Assembly: GCA_900474095.1 (NCBI GenBank)
Contig: UCOA01000019.1
Coordinates: forward strand, 1-43,587
Direction: 5' to 3'
DNA from: Hyphomicrobiales bacterium
GTDB taxonomy: Bacteria; Pseudomonadota; Alphaproteobacteria; Rhizobiales; Rhizobiaceae
DNA length: 43,587 nucleotides
The notes under the pieces are model-generated. The model saw only the letters and a list, made by a program, of their open reading frames with translations, was not told where the DNA came from and searched no databases. This document shows, one piece after another, positions 17,033 to 26,207 of the stretch. The translations under genes and the position numbers were made by a program. The first letter of the stretch is position 1; each line of letters opens with the position of its first letter.

Positions 17033-17848
17033 TCACTTGGGAAAGAGGAATGTCAGCCCGAGTCGAAATCCCAAGCCTTCCGGGCCATTGTCCGGCGCAG
17101 CCCAATAGCGCACCCCCGCCGTCAGGCTGATCGGTTGCTGATCGACCTTCACCAGTTTGGAAATCGTGAAATTGATAGGAACCGACCACTCTTCCGCCTT
17201 CCAGTCATAGGTCGACTCGGTGTTCAAAGCGAAAGTCCAGGCATCGGGCGTCGTGTAGGACAGGAACGGCTGCAGAAATGTATTGCTGATGTCATTTCGC
17301 TCGTCGTTGCCCGCAAATGACCAAATATGGTTGGCGAGCACGCCATAGGTCCAGGGGCCGTCCTGCTTCAGAGTAACGACCGTCCGACCGGCCCCCATTT
17401 CTCACTGCCGAGCAGATCGTCTGTCGCCGTCGGTATCAGGAACACCGGGCCTGCGCCCCAGATGACCCCGCTCTCGGTCGGCTTTGCCGGAGACAGGAAG
17501 AAGCTCTGGACGGTGTCGCCGAGGCCGAACTGCGACCCTGATGGCCCGGCAATGTCGTCCTGCCAGGTCACCGGCAGGATGGTGCGCGAGATCAGGTTCC
17601 AGTCCTCGTTCAGCGAGAACGGGATCACGGGCTGGATGTTCAGCGTCGTCTTGTCGCCATCGAGCGGGCCGTAGCCGTGATCGTAGTTGAACTGGAAGGG
17701 GACGCTGATCGGCGAAGCGATCGGGTTCGACAGCTTCTTTGCCAGATTCTGCGCCGGAATCCTGGGCATGAAGCGGACCTGTCGCTGCAAGAAACGCTAT
17801 TGGACAGATAAAGTACCTTGTTGCGAGTGCCATCGTTTTGATCCCCAA
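17033..17848 (-). pseudogene. Outer-membrane barrel/transporter-like gene with two frameshifts
   Basis: Three overlapping frames read as one protein. From 17848, a signal peptide (TRYFICPIAFLAATGPLHAQ). After a shift near 17752-17768, AQNLAKKLSNPIASPISVPF, then WNLISRTILPVTWQDDIAG and LGDTVQSFFLSPAKP. After a second shift near 17390-17400, LKQDGPWTYGVLANHIWSFA to the end GFRLGLTFLFPK. The terminal phenylalanine and alternating pattern are those of outer-membrane barrels. It resembles proteins annotated as MetA-pathway/transporter family. It is the last gene of the sulfatase-cytochrome operon (17 bp after the preceding gene). Broken as read; a sequencing check is worthwhile because two separate indels are needed. 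Confidence 0.8.
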
Positions 17849-17865
17849 TGTCGGTCGAGGCGTTG

Positions 17866-18657
17866 CTAAAATTTTATGGCGAGGCCGAGGATCGGTCCTT
17901 GCTGGACCGCATCGAACAGAAAGCCGTCGTCGCTATAATCCACTCCCAGCGCACGATAGCCGGCGATTGCTGATATGCGCTCGTTGAATTCGTAGCCTAT
18001 GCCGAGGGCGACATCCCAGTCGATATCGGCTCCGCCGCCGCCGACCAAACCCCACCCCGTCAGGTAGATTTCCGGCGTAAAGGAATACTTGCCGCGCAAG
18101 CCGACCATGCCGTCCACCCAGGTGGCGCTGTCGCTTGTCTCTACACCGCCAAGGATGCCGCCATTGAACGAGATCGTCGTGTCGACCGACCACAGCTTCA
18201 CGCCGCCGACGACGTCGAGATGCCCTTCCGGACCGTCCAAAACCGCATAACCCGCGCCGAGCAGGCCGGAAAAGCTTTCCGACGTCACGTCGACGTCATC
18301 CGCCAGTACTCCAAAGGGGGTCTCGCCATTGGCGGACAGTTTTGTGTAGATGACGTCGCCGACGACGCTGAAACGATCGTTGCGCGCTTCGCCGGCTGCC
18401 ATGAAGGCAAAGTCAAGATGACCAAGAATATCGCCGAAGTTGGCATCCATGTGCACCGTGGGTAACCCGAATTGCGAGGTATCGCCCGACAGCCCGGCCA
18501 TCCAGAAATACGGAGCGACCGAGAACGTCCAGCCAGGCTCAGCTTCAGCGGTCTGAGGCTCTTGGGTCAGGAGCGGCGAGACATCCGCCGCGTGGGCGCT
18601 GCCCCAGATCATCGCGGCGACTGTCACGGACAGCCCAAGTTTGATGCAAGTCGTCAT
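17866..18657 (-). CDS. Outer-membrane beta-barrel protein
   Basis: A 263-residue exported protein. The signal peptide (LGLSVTVAAMIWGSAHAADV) follows the ATG at 18655-18657, which has AGGAG eight bases upstream. The frame is open for 47 more codons and would start by a 4-bp overlap with the cytochrome gene, but that extension is not signal-like. The mature part has alternating aromatic strands (WTFSVAPYFWMAGLSGDTSQ, FNERISAIAGYRALGVDYSD) and ends in F (LGLAIKF), the usual barrel-sorting signature. It is operonic with the sulfatase, HAD and cytochrome genes. I cannot name a specific porin family. A channel for the operon's substrate is a guess. Confidence 0.8.
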   Translation of the reverse strand: MTTCIKLGLSVTVAAMIWGSAHAADVSPLLTQEPQTAEAEPGWTFSVAPYFWMAGLSGDTSQFGLPTVHMDANFGDILGHLDFAFMAAGEARNDRFSVVGDVIYTKLSANGETPFGVLADDVDVTSESFSGLLGAGYAVLDGPEGHLDVVGGVKLWSVDTTISFNGGILGGVETSDSATWVDGMVGLRGKYSFTPEIYLTGWGLVGGGGADIDWDVALGIGYEFNERISAIAGYRALGVDYSDDGFLFDAVQQGPILGLAIKF

Positions 18658-18794
18658 TGCCTGCTCCTTCTCATTCGGCGGGCTGAAATGCCCGACTGCT
18701 GCGTCATTGCCCCGAGGATCACATGCAGATTCCCGAATCGTAGTTTCGTTCATACTGTACTTTCTCGCCACTGCCTTTCTTCCCAAAACCAGGC

Positions 18795-21155
18795 TCATTT
18801 GCCGCCCTGAACTGCGACCTGTATTTGTCTGACGAGTTCTGCGACCTGTGGATCGTTCGGCTGCAGACGGGCCAGCGCTTCCGCAAATTTAAGTGTCTCG
18901 GCATAGCGGCGGAGCTTCAGCCCAAACTGAATGGCCGTGCCGAGCAGATTGGCGTCATTTGCACCACTTGCGAGAGCCGGATCGAAAAGCCCAAATGCGT
19001 CATCCGTTCGGCCGACAGAATCAAGCGCGATCGCTGCCGTTGTCCTGTATCTCGAATTGCCCGGATCCAGCCGCACGGCTGCCTGTAATTCTCTTATCGC
19101 GTCCTCCATTGCCTTCTGGCGGACAAGAGACAGGCCATGCCCGTAGCGAAGGTCGGCGCGATCCGGATTGGCCGTGACCGCCTCGGCGTAGGTCTGCTCG
19201 GATTTCGCGTTGTCTCCGGTGGCGCGGTATAATTCGGCAAGATTGATGCGCGCCCCTGGAAGGGTGGGATCAAGATCAATCGCCTGGCGGAGCGCCTGCT
19301 CCGCTTCGTCCGGATGCCCCTGTTCAAGCAGAAATGTCCCGTAACTGCTCTGTGTCTCGGCGACATCGGCGTTAGTCTGAACATAGGCTTTCAAATCAGC
19401 CACGGCGGCATCGAAGTCACGTCGCTGATCGCCGAGGAAGCCGAGCGACTGAGTGCTCCCGAGTGCCCTGGCGGCAGCCACCCGGACGGCGCGCATCTCG
19501 TCGGCAACAAGCCCGCCGATGGCCTCGAGCCGATACTCAAGGGGAAGGCTGCCGGCCGCCTCAGCAGCCCCCAGACGCACGAGCGGATCGATGCTCTCCG
19601 CCGCCGCCTTTACGTCTGCGACGACTTCTGCCCCGCCGAGGCGGCTCATCTCGGCAACGGCGCTTCCCTTGACGATTCCTGCTTGTTCCTCGTCTGCAAC
19701 AAGCGTCCGCAGGGCCTCGATCGAGGCCGGTGCGCTCTGTGCGGCTGCCCCAAATGCATGCGCAATCGTCGGGCGTTTACGCCTGCCTGTGCCAAACCAT
19801 TCGTCCAGGGTCTCCGAGGCCCACACGTTCGTTTTGCCCTCATGGCATGACGTGCAGGCGTTCGGCGTTCCGTAGGTATCCGAAAGGTCGGGGCGCGGAA
19901 TCACGAAGGAATGGTCACGTCGAGGGTCGACCTTCATGTAGGTCCGCTCGGGCATGTGGCAGTTGACGCATAGAGCGCCAGCGGAGCCTTGAGGATGATG
20001 GGTATGCGCAGGAGTGTCGAACTCGCCGCTCGGATCATTGGCGGCAAAGCGCTCCGATGCGTCCTGTGTGTGACACTGGGTGCAGAGCGCGTTTCCGACG
20101 ACCTTGACGCTGCCCTCGTGCGGGCGGTGGCAGTCGAAGCAGGTCACGCCTGCTTTTGCCATCTTGCTCTGCTGGAAAGAGCCGTATTCGAACACCTCGT
20201 CGAGTATCTGTCCGTCCGGGAAATAGAGATCACTGCGCAGCAACGCCGGGGAAAAATGGTCGAGGAAGGATCCCCCCGGCTGATAGCCATCGACTAGCCT
20301 GGTGCGTCGCGCGTGGCAGGCGAAGCAAGTGTTCGCATCGACCTTCGACAGGCCGAGCCCTGCCACTGCTGCCGTTGAAGCATCCGCGAGATTGGCTCTC
20401 GCCCATTCGACATGTTTTGCACCGCCACCATGACAGGACTGGCAGCCAATGCTGGTCGCGACATAGGACGATTTGTAGTCTTCCGTCTGCGGCCGGAAGT
20501 TGGTCAGGGGATCGGTGGAATGACAGTCGATGCAGGTGCGGTTCCATCGGTAGAACGGGCCTGTCCAATGGAATGTCGAGCCCGGTTTCGCCCCCGAGCC
20601 TTCGCCGAGCCAGAACCATTCCTGCTTTTGCGTGTCCCAGGCGATGTCGAGAGCCTGCAGCTTGCCACCGCCAAGATCGACCAAGTACTGCTGCAAAGGT
20701 TCATAGGCAAACGTGTACCTGACCTCGAAGTCAGCTGGTTTGCCGTCCGGCCCTTCGGTGCGGACGAAGAAGCGGTCGTCCCGGCGGGAAAAGGTCGCGG
20801 CAACGCCATCGTGATCGAACTGGACATTGTTGAAATTGCCCCGCACCGTCTTGTCATCGGCGAGAGCCATCGCGTTGGCATGATGCGATGTCGCGAACGC
20901 GGCCGCCTGGTCGGCGTGACAGGACGAGCAGGTCTTCTCGTCGACAAAGCCATCGTGAATTCTGATCCGGCTGTCGAGGCTGGGGGCATGAGCTTCGGCC
21001 GCAATTACCGACCCGGTGGAAATTGCCAGCAAGCACAGACAGAGGAACATCGAGACAACCGCACGACGGCAGGTGGCCGTGCGCGTCGGTGGGAACGCGC
21101 GCCTTGCCGCTGCAGCCGTTGTCGTCACCCACGCTCTCAACCGATTTCCAACCAT
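18795..21155 (-). CDS. Octaheme cytochrome c with HEAT-like and TPR C-terminal regions
   Basis: A 786-residue exported electron-transfer protein. An N-terminal hydrophobic segment (about 33-53, VVSMFLCLCLLAISTGSV) is a signal peptide or anchor. Eight CxxCH haem-attachment motifs start at C76, C208, C238, C277, C339, C358, C396 and C434, arranged as in the cytochrome c554/c-prime-like multihaem group. Residues 480-570 look like HEAT/PBS repeats (AVAEMSRLGGAEVVADVKAA). Residues 580-780 form TPR repeats with DEAEQALRQAIDLDPTLPGA and DAIRELQAAVRLDPGN units. It lies ten bases after the HAD gene, in one operon with the sulfatase. Periplasmic redox partner unknown; no oxidoreductase is visible in the window. 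Confidence 0.93.
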   Translation of the reverse strand: MVGNRLRAWVTTTAAAARRAFPPTRTATCRRAVVSMFLCLCLLAISTGSVIAAEAHAPSLDSRIRIHDGFVDEKTCSSCHADQAAAFATSHHANAMALADDKTVRGNFNNVQFDHDGVAATFSRRDDRFFVRTEGPDGKPADFEVRYTFAYEPLQQYLVDLGGGKLQALDIAWDTQKQEWFWLGEGSGAKPGSTFHWTGPFYRWNRTCIDCHSTDPLTNFRPQTEDYKSSYVATSIGCQSCHGGGAKHVEWARANLADASTAAVAGLGLSKVDANTCFACHARRTRLVDGYQPGGSFLDHFSPALLRSDLYFPDGQILDEVFEYGSFQQSKMAKAGVTCFDCHRPHEGSVKVVGNALCTQCHTQDASERFAANDPSGEFDTPAHTHHPQGSAGALCVNCHMPERTYMKVDPRRDHSFVIPRPDLSDTYGTPNACTSCHEGKTNVWASETLDEWFGTGRRKRPTIAHAFGAAAQSAPASIEALRTLVADEEQAGIVKGSAVAEMSRLGGAEVVADVKAAAESIDPLVRLGAAEAAGSLPLEYRLEAIGGLVADEMRAVRVAAARALGSTQSLGFLGDQRRDFDAAVADLKAYVQTNADVAETQSSYGTFLLEQGHPDEAEQALRQAIDLDPTLPGARINLAELYRATGDNAKSEQTYAEAVTANPDRADLRYGHGLSLVRQKAMEDAIRELQAAVRLDPGNSRYRTTAAIALDSVGRTDDAFGLFDPALASGANDANLLGTAIQFGLKLRRYAETLKFAEALARLQPNDPQVAELVRQIQVAVQGGK

Positions 21156-21165
21156 GCGATGCTGC

Positions 21166-22179
21166 TTACTTCCCAGGAAAGATCCGCTTCCAGTCTGTCT
21201 TCATGTCGACCACTGTCCATTGGTTCACGGCGGCCGCATCCAGTGCCTTGTCGAGCCGGCCGATTGCACTCTGGCGGTCATATGCGTATTCGCGATCCGC
21301 ATCGGTGTGATGAACGATCAGGCCGAACCGGGGTGTCGTACCGCCCATCGTAGTCCATTGGAGCATTTCAAGGTCGCCGTCGGAATTGCCAAAGGCGGCA
21401 ATTGGTCGGCGGCCGATGTGCTGGTTGATCCCGACCGGCTTGCCGGTCTTGTCATCGATGAAGTTGACTTGAGGCAGGCGGAACAGGGTCGGCACGTCGT
21501 CACGCATCTCGAATTGCGTCTTGATCGACGAGCCGATGACCTGCTCGGGCGGAACGCCGTAGACCTGTTCCGACCACGGCCGCATAAACTCGACACCGCC
21601 ACCAGAGACGATGAACGTCTTAAAACCGTTGGCGCGCAGATAGCCGAGCAGTTCGAGCATCGGCTGGTAGACGAGTTCGGTATAGGGCTTCTTGAACTTC
21701 GGATCGCGCGCCGTAGCGATCCAGTCAGACGCGATCTTCTGGAACTCGTCGCTGGTCATCCCGCTATGGGTCGCCATGAGCAACTCGATCAGACCCTTTT
21801 CACCAACGGCTGCAAGCGCCTTCATGTCGTTGTCAAGGACCGCCTTGAACGGCTGCGTGTCTTTCCATTCAGGATGTTCGGAGGCCATCGTCTTGACGCG
21901 ATCCAGCGCGAACGCGAGTTGTACGTACATCGGATGCTCGGTCCACAGTGTGCCGTCATTGTCGAAGACGGCGATGCGCTCCGCCTCAGGGACAAAGTCG
22001 GGCGTGTTTTCCGCGGTAACCTTTTCAACGAAGGCGACGATGGCCGCCTTCGGGGCAGTGTCGTTCCACGATGGTAACGCGTCGCTCTGAGCCTGCGCCG
22101 AAGCAGCAAAAAGCAGTGCTGCGACAACCGCCAGCGCCCCGTCGCGCGCCGATTTGAGGAAATCATGAATTGCGAACAT
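21166..22179 (-). CDS. Exported HAD-family phosphatase (SerB-like fold)
   Basis: A 337-residue protein with a signal peptide (DGALAVVAALLFAASAQAQ, ending about residue 31), so it is periplasmic, unlike phosphoserine phosphatase. HAD motif I is FDNDGTLW with both aspartates. Motif II is FIVSGGGVEF. A lysine in PPEQVIGSSIKTQ can serve as motif III, and motif IV is AFGNSDGDLEML. GGAGG sits eight bases before the ATG. It lies between the sulfatase (166 bp upstream, with a hairpin in the gap) and the octaheme cytochrome (10 bp downstream). Substrate unknown. Its pairing with a sulfatase suggests stepwise removal of sulfate and phosphate esters, but that is inference. Confidence 0.9.
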   Translation of the reverse strand: MFAIHDFLKSARDGALAVVAALLFAASAQAQSDALPSWNDTAPKAAIVAFVEKVTAENTPDFVPEAERIAVFDNDGTLWTEHPMYVQLAFALDRVKTMASEHPEWKDTQPFKAVLDNDMKALAAVGEKGLIELLMATHSGMTSDEFQKIASDWIATARDPKFKKPYTELVYQPMLELLGYLRANGFKTFIVSGGGVEFMRPWSEQVYGVPPEQVIGSSIKTQFEMRDDVPTLFRLPQVNFIDDKTGKPVGINQHIGRRPIAAFGNSDGDLEMLQWTTMGGTTPRFGLIVHHTDADREYAYDRQSAIGRLDKALDAAAVNQWTVVDMKTDWKRIFPGK

Positions 22180-22304
22180 CGGGCGTCCTCCAAAACGTTC
22201 TTATGAGGGGCATGTCCGTCCCGAAACACGTCGGTCCAGGCAAAATCCGAGGCAGCACAAAACAACTTCGCCTTCCGGCCCGTTGCGGACATGCGTGCGG
22301 TGCA

Positions 22305-22330
22305 AAGGGCGGCCTTTGCGAGCCGCCCTT
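22305..22330 (-). terminator. Intercistronic hairpin between sulfatase and HAD genes
   Basis: A perfect nine-pair stem, AAGGGCGGC (22305-22313) with GCCGCCCTT (22322-22330), eight-base loop, 16 nt after the sulfatase stop. No U-run on the minus strand. It probably lowers expression of the downstream genes or protects the sulfatase mRNA, rather than stopping transcription fully. Confidence 0.6.
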
Positions 22331-22345
22331 CGAAAACGAAACGGC

Positions 22346-23956
22346 CTATTGGCCTTGTTTCTTCATGGCCTCGGCAATCTGTGCCTTGACGGCACTCAGC
22401 CCGAAGCTCGCGCCTTCTTGCATGGGTGGGAATTCGATGGCGGATTTCGCCAGCTGCTCTACGCGTTGCTGAGCAAGAACGAAACGCCAGAACTCGAACT
22501 TATACCATTCGAAATATTCAAGCGAGCCGGTGTTGCCTTTGTAGAACGCTGTCCGCTCGAACGGGTCCAGACGTAGATTGACGATGGTTGGCGCACCCAG
22601 TGTCACCGTGTCACCGAGCCAGCCGCCGGGCTGCTCCTTGAAGGTATACTTGTAATCGTCGACGCGGGCGGCCCCGAGAGTACTCTCGGCGAAATACCAG
22701 ATTTCGTGCCGGTTCGACGGACCCGACTCGGTGATCATGCTGGTTTGGTCATAGCCGTCGAGGTGCACGTTATACTTCTGCCCGTTCATTTCCTTCCCGG
22801 CCTTCAGTTCCACGGCAATATTGGCATTGCCTGCGGCTGCGGTGAATGTCGGGAACCAGTCGAGGCCCGAAAACAAGCCGTTACCGATTGAGCCGGCAGG
22901 GACATGTCCGGGCCAGCGGATCATCGCCGGTGCGCGGAAGCCGCCCTCATAGGTCGTGCCCTTGCCGCCAAAGAACGGGGTCTGGCCTCCATCGGGCCAT
23001 GTAAAGTTCTCGGTTCCGTTGTCGGTGGTGAACATGACGATGGTGTTGTCGTCTACGCCCATATCCTTGAGCTTTTGCATGGTCGCGCCGACGATGTCAT
23101 CGAGCTGCGCCATGCCGGCCTCGTGAATGGTCCAGCCATTCTCCGAGTTGCGCATATTCTCATACTTGTCCGAGAGATGCGTTACGATGTGCATGCGGGT
23201 CGGGTTGAGCCACAGGAAGAACGGCTTTCCGTCCGCCTTGGCCTTCTCGATGAACTTGAAGGAGAGGGACTGGATTTCGTCGTCAACGGTCTTCATGCGC
23301 TCGGGATAGAGCGTACCAGCATCCTCGATCCGCTGTTTGCCCACCTTGCCCCAGCGCGGCATCACTGTCGGATCATCCACCTCTGTCGCCCAGGAATGGA
23401 CCATGTTGCGTGGCCCGACAACGTTCAGCTGGTCCTGCGGATAACCGGGATGCGCGGGGTCTTCCATCGCGTCAAGGTGATAGAGATATCCGAAGAATTC
23501 ATCGAAGCCGTGGACCGTTGGCAGGAACTCGTTGAGATCGCCAAGATGGTTCTTGCCGAACTGTCCCGTGGCATAGCCCATGGACTTGAGTACGGTGGCA
23601 AGGGTGGGGGCAGCCGCCGGCAGACCGATCGGCGAACCCGCCTGGCCCACGGTGGTCATGCCGGTGCGGACAGGCAGTTCGCCGGTAATGAAGTTGGCGC
23701 GGCCGGCGGTGCAGCTCGCCTCGGCGTAATAGTCCGTGAAGAGCATGCCCTCGGCCGCAAGCTTGTCGAGATTTGGCGTGCGGCCCGCCATCATACCGCG
23801 GTTGTACGCCCCGATATTCCAGATGCCAATGTCGTCGCCCATGATGACAACGATGTTTGGCTTCGGCGGTTGGTCCTGAGCGATTGCCGGTGCACTTAAA
23901 GTGAAAGCAAATGCCGAAGCCAGCAGTCCGAAACAGAGGTTTTTTGTATAGCTCAT
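22346..23956 (-). CDS. Periplasmic arylsulfatase-family enzyme
   Basis: A 536-residue exported sulfatase. Signal peptide about 1-27 (CFGLLASAFAFTLSAPAIAQ). Metal-binding aspartates D41-D42 lie in VIMGDDIGIWNIGAYN. C82 in CTAGRANFITG is the residue expected to become formylglycine; this is CxAxR rather than the commoner CxPxR, a known sulfatase variant. IVMFTTDNGTENFTWPDGG supplies the second set of metal ligands. The start has a strong AGGAGGAG in front. First gene of the minus-strand operon. Its activation needs a formylglycine-generating enzyme, which is not encoded in the window. It is divergent from a kinase with a binding-protein sensor, so the operon is probably substrate-induced. Exact sulfate ester unknown. 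Confidence 0.93.
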   Translation of the reverse strand: MSYTKNLCFGLLASAFAFTLSAPAIAQDQPPKPNIVVIMGDDIGIWNIGAYNRGMMAGRTPNLDKLAAEGMLFTDYYAEASCTAGRANFITGELPVRTGMTTVGQAGSPIGLPAAAPTLATVLKSMGYATGQFGKNHLGDLNEFLPTVHGFDEFFGYLYHLDAMEDPAHPGYPQDQLNVVGPRNMVHSWATEVDDPTVMPRWGKVGKQRIEDAGTLYPERMKTVDDEIQSLSFKFIEKAKADGKPFFLWLNPTRMHIVTHLSDKYENMRNSENGWTIHEAGMAQLDDIVGATMQKLKDMGVDDNTIVMFTTDNGTENFTWPDGGQTPFFGGKGTTYEGGFRAPAMIRWPGHVPAGSIGNGLFSGLDWFPTFTAAAGNANIAVELKAGKEMNGQKYNVHLDGYDQTSMITESGPSNRHEIWYFAESTLGAARVDDYKYTFKEQPGGWLGDTVTLGAPTIVNLRLDPFERTAFYKGNTGSLEYFEWYKFEFWRFVLAQQRVEQLAKSAIEFPPMQEGASFGLSAVKAQIAEAMKKQGQ

Positions 23957-24317
23957 GATTTACTCCTCCTCTTAGTTTTGCGCGCCCGTTAAGCACCGGT
24001 CGCAACGGTGCTACGGTGCGTGTAAATGCCGTAGGCTGAAAGTTGTTTGCAGCAATGTATTGCACGCCCGAGGGCGATATGCGTCTGCTAGTGTCGGTAT
24101 CGGTAGGTTGCCTTTCGAGGGTCGATGGCGCTTCTTAACTGAGCGTCGGTCATATGCGCAGGCCACCCATGGCGCGCAGGCTATCGAACATCAGGCCGCA
24201 GGGATATTGTACCTTTGGGCAAACCGCAGCCTTTGCGATCCACTTGAATGTTAAAGTACTGGTTGTATTAGCAATGCTGCTTTGCTAGGTTGCACCGACC
24301 TTTTCGGGGGGAAAGTG
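23957..24317. promoter_or_regulatory. Divergent control region between sulfatase operon and sensor kinase
   Basis: 361 bp with no gene. It must hold both promoters. An inverted repeat AGCACCG (23992-23998) / CGGTGCT (24006-24012) lies 36 bp in front of the sulfatase start and is a candidate operator for the LuxR-type regulator at 26208. No other clear motif was found. Confidence 0.45.
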
Positions 24318-26201
24318 ATGGGCGTTCTGTGTAACTGGAACAGGCGATCACGCTGGCCGATCAGGGGGCTGGGACTATACCTCCTTCTTCTCGTGGCATT
24401 TTCCTCTACGACGGCGGTGAGCCGGGCCATTGTCGGACGCGTTCCGCGCGTGCTCGTCCTCTATCCCTATGACGAGCGAATAGCAGCCACGACTGCAGCC
24501 GGCGAGGCAGTGAGAGCGCGGCTTCTCGAATCCACAGGGGGAAAGATTGACCTGTTCTCCGAGTTCCTGGATCTCTCGCGCTTTCCCGAGGCCAGCCACA
24601 TTGATCGCATGGCGCAGTTTCTATCGACGAAATACGCGGATCATCGTCCTGATGTGGTGATCGCGCTGGGCGAACAGTCGGCAAAATTTGTTGTGACCTA
24701 TCGCAAGTCGCTCGCCAAAGACGCGCAGATCATCGCGGCCGGCTTCAACAGGTCCACCGCCCGCAGGATGAACCTTCCAGGCGACGTGATCGGAGCATTT
24801 ACCGAGTTCAACATTCTCAGGACCGCGGAACTGGCCCAACGGCTTCAGCCCAATGCACGCCATCTCTTCATTATCGGAGGATCGTCAGAGTTCGATCGGT
24901 GGTGGCTGGAGACAGCGCGAACCGATCTTGCGACTTTCTCCAGGAACTATCAGACCAGATATCTGGAAAACCTGACGATCGAAGAGTTTGCCGCCGCGGC
25001 CGCCAGGTTTCCTTCCGACAGCATCGTGATTGCACTGACGATCTTCAAGGATAGCAGCGGCCGCAACTTCATTCCACGCGAAGCGGTCAGGCAGATCGCA
25101 GCGACCGCGACCGCGCCCATCTATGGTCCGTACCCCACCTATATCGACTATGGGGTCGTCGGCGGAAACGTCGTTACATTCGAGTCGCTGGGAACCACCG
25201 TCGCCGATCTCACTCTCGATGCCCTCAAAGGCAAGCCGATCGCCCATGTCCAGGCTCCTCATTTCGACGTCGCCGATGCGAGGCAACTTGAGCGATGGGG
25301 TTTGTCCGAGAAGGACCTGCCGCCCGGCACTGTTCAAATGTTCAGGCAGCCGAGTTTTCTGGAGCAGCACTGGCTCGCCGCGTTCGTCACGTTCGCTGTC
25401 GTTGCTTTGCAGAGCATTGCAATCGCCATCCTGCTTCTGGAACGCCGCCGCCGCCGCGCGGCAGAAATACAGTCGCGCCATCGGCTGCTTGAGGTGATCC
25501 ACCTTAACCAGTCCGCGACAGCGGGGGCTCTGTCGGCTTCGATTGCCCACGAACTGAACCAACCGCTCGGGGCCATTCGCAGCAATGCCGAGGCCGCCTC
25601 GATCGTACTCAGGTCCGTCAGCCCGGATATGAAGCTGATCGAGCAGATCCTTGTCGATATCCAGGAGGACGATCAGCGCGCGCATGACATCATCTCCCGC
25701 ATGCGGGGGCTTCTCAAGAAGCGAGGCGAGATCGACTGGCAGGAGTTCGACCTGAATGAGCTGATCACAACAGCCATCAAGATCCTCCAAGGAGAAGCCA
25801 TACGCAGGGGAGTTGTCGTCAGCACCAGCCGCGCGACGGGAGCGCTGCCGGTGCGAGCTGACAAGGTGCATGTGCAGCAGGTTGTTCTCAACATTGCGAC
25901 CAACGCGATGGACGCAATGTTGGAAGTAGCAGGCAGGGAACGAAAACTCACCCTTGAGACACGGTTGACGAAGGATGCAAAGGCGGAGCTGTCGATCTCC
26001 GATTCCGGCCATGGCATCCCTGATGACAAGCTAGCAACGATCTTCGAGCCGTTCTATACGACGAAGGCTACAGGAACCGGTCTCGGCCTTTCAATCGCCC
26101 GGACAATTGTCGAAACCTACGGCGGCAGAATCCTGGCGTCTAACCGCAGTGAAGGCGGTGCTGTTTTTCGTGTCGTGCTGCCGCTGGCGCGAACTGGCTG
26201 A
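24318..26201 (+). CDS. Sensor histidine kinase with fused ABC-substrate-binding sensor domain
   Basis: A 627-residue kinase. The ATG at 24318 is chosen because GGGGGG lies six bases upstream; the frame is open 12 codons further. TM/signal about 18-34 (GLGLYLLLLVAFSSTTAVS). The periplasmic part, about 40-330, reads as a type I binding-protein fold: RVLVLYPYDER, RPDVVIALGEQSAKFVV, ARHLFIIGGSSEFD, PIYGPYPTYIDYGVVGG. TM2 is about 353-373. The kinase core has H411 in SIAHELNQPLGAIRSNAE, NIATNAMDAM, SDSGHGIPDD and GTGLGLSIARTIV. The HELNQPLGAI form is FixL-like. It is six bases ahead of a FixJ/NarL-type regulator and divergent from the sulfatase operon, its likely target. Having the binding protein built into the kinase distinguishes it from the two other systems in this window. 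Confidence 0.92.
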   Translation: MGVLCNWNRRSRWPIRGLGLYLLLLVAFSSTTAVSRAIVGRVPRVLVLYPYDERIAATTAAGEAVRARLLESTGGKIDLFSEFLDLSRFPEASHIDRMAQFLSTKYADHRPDVVIALGEQSAKFVVTYRKSLAKDAQIIAAGFNRSTARRMNLPGDVIGAFTEFNILRTAELAQRLQPNARHLFIIGGSSEFDRWWLETARTDLATFSRNYQTRYLENLTIEEFAAAAARFPSDSIVIALTIFKDSSGRNFIPREAVRQIAATATAPIYGPYPTYIDYGVVGGNVVTFESLGTTVADLTLDALKGKPIAHVQAPHFDVADARQLERWGLSEKDLPPGTVQMFRQPSFLEQHWLAAFVTFAVVALQSIAIAILLLERRRRRAAEIQSRHRLLEVIHLNQSATAGALSASIAHELNQPLGAIRSNAEAASIVLRSVSPDMKLIEQILVDIQEDDQRAHDIISRMRGLLKKRGEIDWQEFDLNELITTAIKILQGEAIRRGVVVSTSRATGALPVRADKVHVQQVVLNIATNAMDAMLEVAGRERKLTLETRLTKDAKAELSISDSGHGIPDDKLATIFEPFYTTKATGTGLGLSIARTIVETYGGRILASNRSEGGAVFRVVLPLARTG

Positions 26202-26207
26202 ACTGGC

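Noticed and set aside
18658..18798. 47-codon extension of the barrel protein by ATGA overlap with the cytochrome gene
   Set aside because: The overlap looks like coupling, but the extension would bury a clear signal peptide that has its own AGGAG-spaced ATG.
24885..26012. 375-codon open frame on the minus strand
   Set aside because: Antisense to the binding-protein-fused kinase; no domain.
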